Assembly (NCBI RefSeq): GCF_002356335.1
Contig: NZ_AP018165.1
Location: forward strand, 2,294,001-2,358,000
Direction of reading: 5' to 3'
Length of the DNA stretch: 64,000 nt
From: [Mycobacterium] stephanolepidis
GTDB lineage: Bacteria > Actinomycetota > Actinomycetes > Mycobacteriales > Mycobacteriaceae
The position numbers and the translations under genes are program-made. The notes beneath the pieces are model-generated. The model was not told where the DNA came from, ran no database searches, and saw nothing but the letters and a program-made list of their open reading frames with translations. Positions 61,013 through 64,000 of this stretch are shown piece by piece; the first letter of the stretch is position 1; each line of letters starts with the position of its first letter.

Positions 61013-61740
61013 CTACTTCGGCTGGGCGGCGGCAGCCATCTTGTCCACGATCGCGCGCAGCGCCGGGCCGCCGTTGGCCACCTGACAGACCGTCGCCGAG
61101 AGCAGCAGATTCTCGATGATGCGTGCCTCTAACATGCAACGCCATCCTGACGGGCGCCCGTCGGTGATCTCATCGAGCACCCACTGGGCACGGTCGTCGG
61201 ATGCCTCGCGGACAGACACGCGCCAGGTCGCCGTATCGACTTTCAGCTCCTCACCCGAACAGCTGCGGACGTCGGCGGGAAACTCCTTTGAATAGTTCTC
61301 CCGCGCATCATCTTTCGACGAGTAGAGCAACACTCGCTGAGTGACTGAGTGCGTGAACGTGTCCTTGTCCTCCCGATACCAGACGTCACGATAGGTCGTC
61401 CATTTGTCGCCGACGTCGACCGTCAGTGGCACCATCAGCGCCTGGCACGTTGCTTGCCGTCAATCGGCGACGATCGCGGATTGGAGGACTTGCCCTCGTA
61501 TTCGAGGGTGGAGCCGATCAGCTCGGACACGTCTTTTTTGGAGACGATGATCGAGTTGGCCCTGTCCGGACTGATCGCATCCGCCGCTGACGTTGTCGAT
61601 GTCTTCGATGCACCGGGTGTCGCCGACGGCCCGGACGTCGCAGGGTGCTGCTGGTCATCTCCGAACAATGAGCATCCCGTCAGGACAACGGCGGCGCACA
61701 CCGCGACGGCAGTCTTTCGGTACACCGATTTGCTGGTCAC
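61013..61740 (-). pseudogene. PknH-sensor-like lipoprotein, paralogue 3, frameshifted
   Basis: Starts at GTG 61740 with AAAGGAACG upstream and encodes a lipoprotein signal (VCAAVVLTGC) and the first part of the domain (SELIGSTLEYEGKSSNP). The frame then ends at 61435-61437. Family homology continues in another frame from the position of the conserved first domain cysteine (CQALMVPLTVDVGDKWTTYRD) to 61013. The shift is at about 61448-61449: two bases stand where three are expected between GKQ and CQAL. The second part keeps RSCSG, WRCML and ATVCQ. Either a decayed gene or a sequencing error. Confidence 0.78.
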
Positions 61741-61751
61741 AGCCGTTCCTT

Positions 61752-62507
61752 TCACTGCGGGATCCACGCCGCGATCCGGTCGGTAATGGTCGTCACGCCG
61801 GGTACGCCGTCACCGTATTGGCATAGGTACGTCCCGAAGAGCACGTTGTTCTTGTTGCGGAAGTCGAAGAAGCAGTGCCACGTCGCGGTCTGTGTGATCT
61901 GCAGTTGTGTCCATTTCGCCGCGCTATCACTGATTTCCGCGATGTTCGTGATCTTCCACTTCTGGTCCTGTTTGGAGATCTCCGCGTTGGCGCATGTTCT
62001 GGCCGCGGACTTGGGAAATGCCTGCGTGAAAGCCGCGGCGGCCTCCGTGCGGGACGGATACAGGACTGCCACCTGGCTCACGATGTATGCGGTGGTGTCC
62101 TTGGTCTCGCGGTAATAGTTCCAGCGGTACGTCGTCCATTCGGATCCCAATTGGTCGGCCCGCGGGTTGTCCAGGTTCGCACAATCCCGTGCACCACCCA
62201 CCGCATCGGTCGGCGGTGTCGATGTGTTGTCGTCGTACTCGAGCGTGGTTCCCAGAATCTTCCCGACATCCGAACGCGAGCCCAGGATTGAGTCGATCTT
62301 CTCCGGGGTGACGACCAGAGGCGGTGGTGGAGGTGCTTTTGTGGTCGTGGGGATGGATTCGGGGGCTGAGGTGCCCGCAGTCATCGGCATATTCGCGGTG
62401 GTGGTGGTCGGCGCCGACACCGGCTTTATCCCCTCGCTGGGTTGACTGCACCCCGATATCAGCACTCCGGCCGACACCACACACCACAACGTCATCCCGT
62501 AACGCAT
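61752..62507 (-). CDS. PknH-sensor-like lipoprotein, paralogue 4
   Basis: 251 residues from ATG 62507, with AGGAGGG 6 bases upstream. Lipobox LISGC at about 16-20, a long T/P linker (TTTKAPPPPPLVV), then the sensor domain with ARDCANLDN, GSEWTTYRWNYYRETKD, ARTCANAE, WHCFFDFRNKNNVLFGTYLC and DRIAAWIP. First gene of the tandem set and closest to paralogue 2. Its stop lies 12 bp before the start of paralogue 3, so the four are probably one operon. Confidence 0.82.
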   Translation of the reverse strand: MRYGMTLWCVVSAGVLISGCSQPSEGIKPVSAPTTTTANMPMTAGTSAPESIPTTTKAPPPPPLVVTPEKIDSILGSRSDVGKILGTTLEYDDNTSTPPTDAVGGARDCANLDNPRADQLGSEWTTYRWNYYRETKDTTAYIVSQVAVLYPSRTEAAAAFTQAFPKSAARTCANAEISKQDQKWKITNIAEISDSAAKWTQLQITQTATWHCFFDFRNKNNVLFGTYLCQYGDGVPGVTTITDRIAAWIPQ

Positions 62508-62652
62508 TGCGCACCCTCCTGATCGACTCCACACCCCACAAGCTCCGTGGATTCTCGCACTCACCATCTCGACCGCAGGGCAAAACTGTCCGCTGTCCGT
62601 ATAAGGGCCGTGAAAGTGCCAGGCAGCCCGGATCATGGCAGGATCGCCCCTT

Positions 62653-62955
62653 ATGCGATTGACCCCGCACGAGCAGGAACGGCTGCTCATTTCCTATGCG
62701 GCGGAATTGGCGCGACGACGCCAATCCCGAGGGCTGCGCCTCAACCACCCCGAGGCAATCGCCATCATCACCGATCATCTCCTGGAAGGTGCGCGTGATG
62801 GTCGCACCGTCTCGGAATTGATGGCCAGCGGCCGCGAGGTGCTGGGGCGCGACGATGTGATGGACGGCGTGCCCGAGATGATCCCGGACGTCCAGGTAGA
62901 GGCAACCTTTCCGGACGGCACCAAGCTCGTTACCGTGCACCACCCGATCGGATGA
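62653..62955 (+). CDS. ureA: Urease gamma subunit
   Basis: 100 residues from ATG 62653 ([12 protein letters not shown]), the usual length for UreA; an in-frame start at 62635 is less likely. Part of the nickel urease that hydrolyses urea to ammonia and CO2. Conserved: [22 protein letters not shown] and [21 protein letters not shown] overlap with ureB. Divergent from the lipoprotein cluster; the promoter lies in 62508-62652. Confidence 0.96.
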   Translation: MRLTPHEQERLLISYAAELARRRQSRGLRLNHPEAIAIITDHLLEGARDGRTVSELMASGREVLGRDDVMDGVPEMIPDVQVEATFPDGTKLVTVHHPIG

Positions 62956-63284
62956 GCCACATGATTCCTGGCGAATACCTGTTCGCACCAGACGATATTG
63001 AACTCAACGCGGGAGCGACCGTCATCGAGCTCGACGTCGTCAATACCGGTGACCGCCCCGTACAGGTGGGCAGTCACGTACATTTCCCCCAGTCGAACCC
63101 GGCGCTTGACTTCGATCGTGAGGCCGCGCACGGACACCGCCTGCACATTCCCGCGGGTACCGCAGTGCGCTTCGAACCCGGTGTGGCGCAGAAGGTGCGT
63201 CTGGTTCCCCTACGTGGCCGCCGAGAAGTGCACGGACTGACGCTCGACGCTCCGGGACAGCTGGATGGCGGTGACCCCGCATGA
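62952..63284 (+). CDS. ureB: Urease beta subunit
   Basis: 110 residues; ATG overlaps the ureA stop. The conserved core is [49 protein letters not shown]. Length typical of a free-standing UreB. Overlaps ureC by 4 bases. Confidence 0.96.
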   Translation: MSHMIPGEYLFAPDDIELNAGATVIELDVVNTGDRPVQVGSHVHFPQSNPALDFDREAAHGHRLHIPAGTAVRFEPGVAQKVRLVPLRGRREVHGLTLDAPGQLDGGDPA

Positions 63285-64000
63285 CCCGGCTCTCACGGGA
63301 GCACTACGCCAAGCTGTACGGGCCGACAACGGGTGACCGCATCCGTTTGGCCGATACCGATCTGCTTATCGAGATCACCGAAGATCGATGTGGTGGGCCC
63401 GGTTTGGCCGGCGAGGAGGCAGTTTTCGGCGGTGGCAAGGTGCTGCGCGAGTCGATGGGGCAGAGCCGCCTCACCCGCGCCGGCGGAGCGCCGGACACGG
63501 TCATTACCGGTGCCGTCATCATCGATCACTGGGGAATCATCAAGGCCGACATCGGTATTCGGGACGGACGCATTGTCGGAATCGGCAAGGCGGGCAACCC
63601 GGACATCATGGACGGGGTCCACCCCCAACTGATCGTCGGCCCGTCCACTGAGATCATCGCCGGCAATGATCGGATCGTCACGGCGGGCGGTATCGACTGC
63701 CACGTCCACTTCATCTGTCCCCAGCTGGTTGACGAGGCCATCGGCGGCGGTATCACCACCATGATCGGCGGTGGCACCGGCCCCGCCGAGGGCAGCAAGG
63801 CCACCACGGTCACGCCCGGAGCGTGGCACCTGGGCCGCATGCTGCAGGCGCTCGACAGGTGGCCGGTCAACGTGCTGCTGCTGGGCAAGGGCAACACCGT
63901 CAACCCCGAGTCGATGTGGGAGCAATTACGCGGTGGTGCAGCGGGTTTCAAACTGCATGAGGACTGGGGCACCACACCCGCGGTGATCGATGCCTGCCTG
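63281..64000 (+). CDS. ureC: Urease alpha subunit, N-terminal part (3' end outside window)
   Basis: 240 codons present, open to the window edge. ATG overlaps the ureB stop. The N-terminus is [28 protein letters not shown]. The first nickel-site motif is [12 protein letters not shown] (about residue 135-146, two histidines H-x-H), followed by [20 protein letters not shown]. The carbamylated lysine and further ligands lie beyond the window. Confidence 0.96.
   Translation, partial: MTRLSREHYAKLYGPTTGDRIRLADTDLLIEITEDRCGGPGLAGEEAVFGGGKVLRESMGQSRLTRAGGAPDTVITGAVIIDHWGIIKADIGIRDGRIVGIGKAGNPDIMDGVHPQLIVGPSTEIIAGNDRIVTAGGIDCHVHFICPQLVDEAIGGGITTMIGGGTGPAEGSKATTVTPGAWHLGRMLQALDRWPVNVLLLGKGNTVNPESMWEQLRGGAAGFKLHEDWGTTPAVIDACL

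Overview
The window is high-GC actinobacterial DNA. Gene content, gene order and protein sequence point to a rapidly growing mycobacterium of the Mycobacterium (Mycobacteroides) abscessus-chelonae group. Two blocks are collinear with M. tuberculosis. Block 1 (about 1-11.8 kb) runs recN, steA, mctB/steB, pyrG, NUDIX, xerD, parA, scpA, scpB, rluB, cmk, der, corresponding to Rv1696-Rv1713. Block 2 (about 34.7-64 kb) runs secA2, pgsA2, DUF881-sbp-DUF881, gcvH, garA, merR, DUF151, merR, gcvP, VWA protein, glcB, two CBS transporters, guaB1, gnd1, M56 peptidase/blaI, thioesterase, ureABC, corresponding to Rv1821-Rv1850. An intrinsic streptomycin-type phosphotransferase, aph(3'')-like, at 23.7 kb supports the M. 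abscessus-group placement. Species assignment is inference.

Between the two blocks (about 11.8-34.6 kb) lies a lineage-specific stretch. It holds a B-lectin/LysM protein, a 13E12-type HNH protein with a LexA (SOS) box across its start codon, tRNA-Pro(GGG), an NAD-dependent epimerase, and a relic of a PII (glnB) gene. Next comes an IS3-family element that has split a type III glutamine synthetase gene after codon 33. It is followed by a degenerate class III cyclase translationally coupled to a cNMP-domain MscS channel, the aminoglycoside phosphotransferase, an ArsR/SRPBCC pair, and a VOC protein/FAD steroid-dehydrogenase-like pair. The stretch ends with a module of two ABC1 (UbiB/AarF) kinases, one TetR regulator, an SRPBCC protein and an acyl-CoA dehydrogenase, where the same TACATAC-type operator occurs three times.

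Block 2 carries a tandem glycine riboswitch in front of gcvP. It also has an iron-regulated (IdeR-box) FhuF-like gene between blaI and the thioesterase gene. Just before the urease operon there is an insertion, absent from M. tuberculosis as I recall it, of four tandem PknH-sensor-like lipoprotein genes; one of these is frameshifted. The window ends inside ureC and starts inside recN.

Working together: recN/xerD/parA/scpAB/steAB/der/cmk form a chromosome maintenance and cell-division block. gcvH/gcvP/garA plus the broken glutamine synthetase and the PII relic concern glycine and nitrogen flow. secA2, the SteA/B pair, and the lectin and lipoprotein genes act at the envelope. No CRISPR array, prophage or rRNA was seen.
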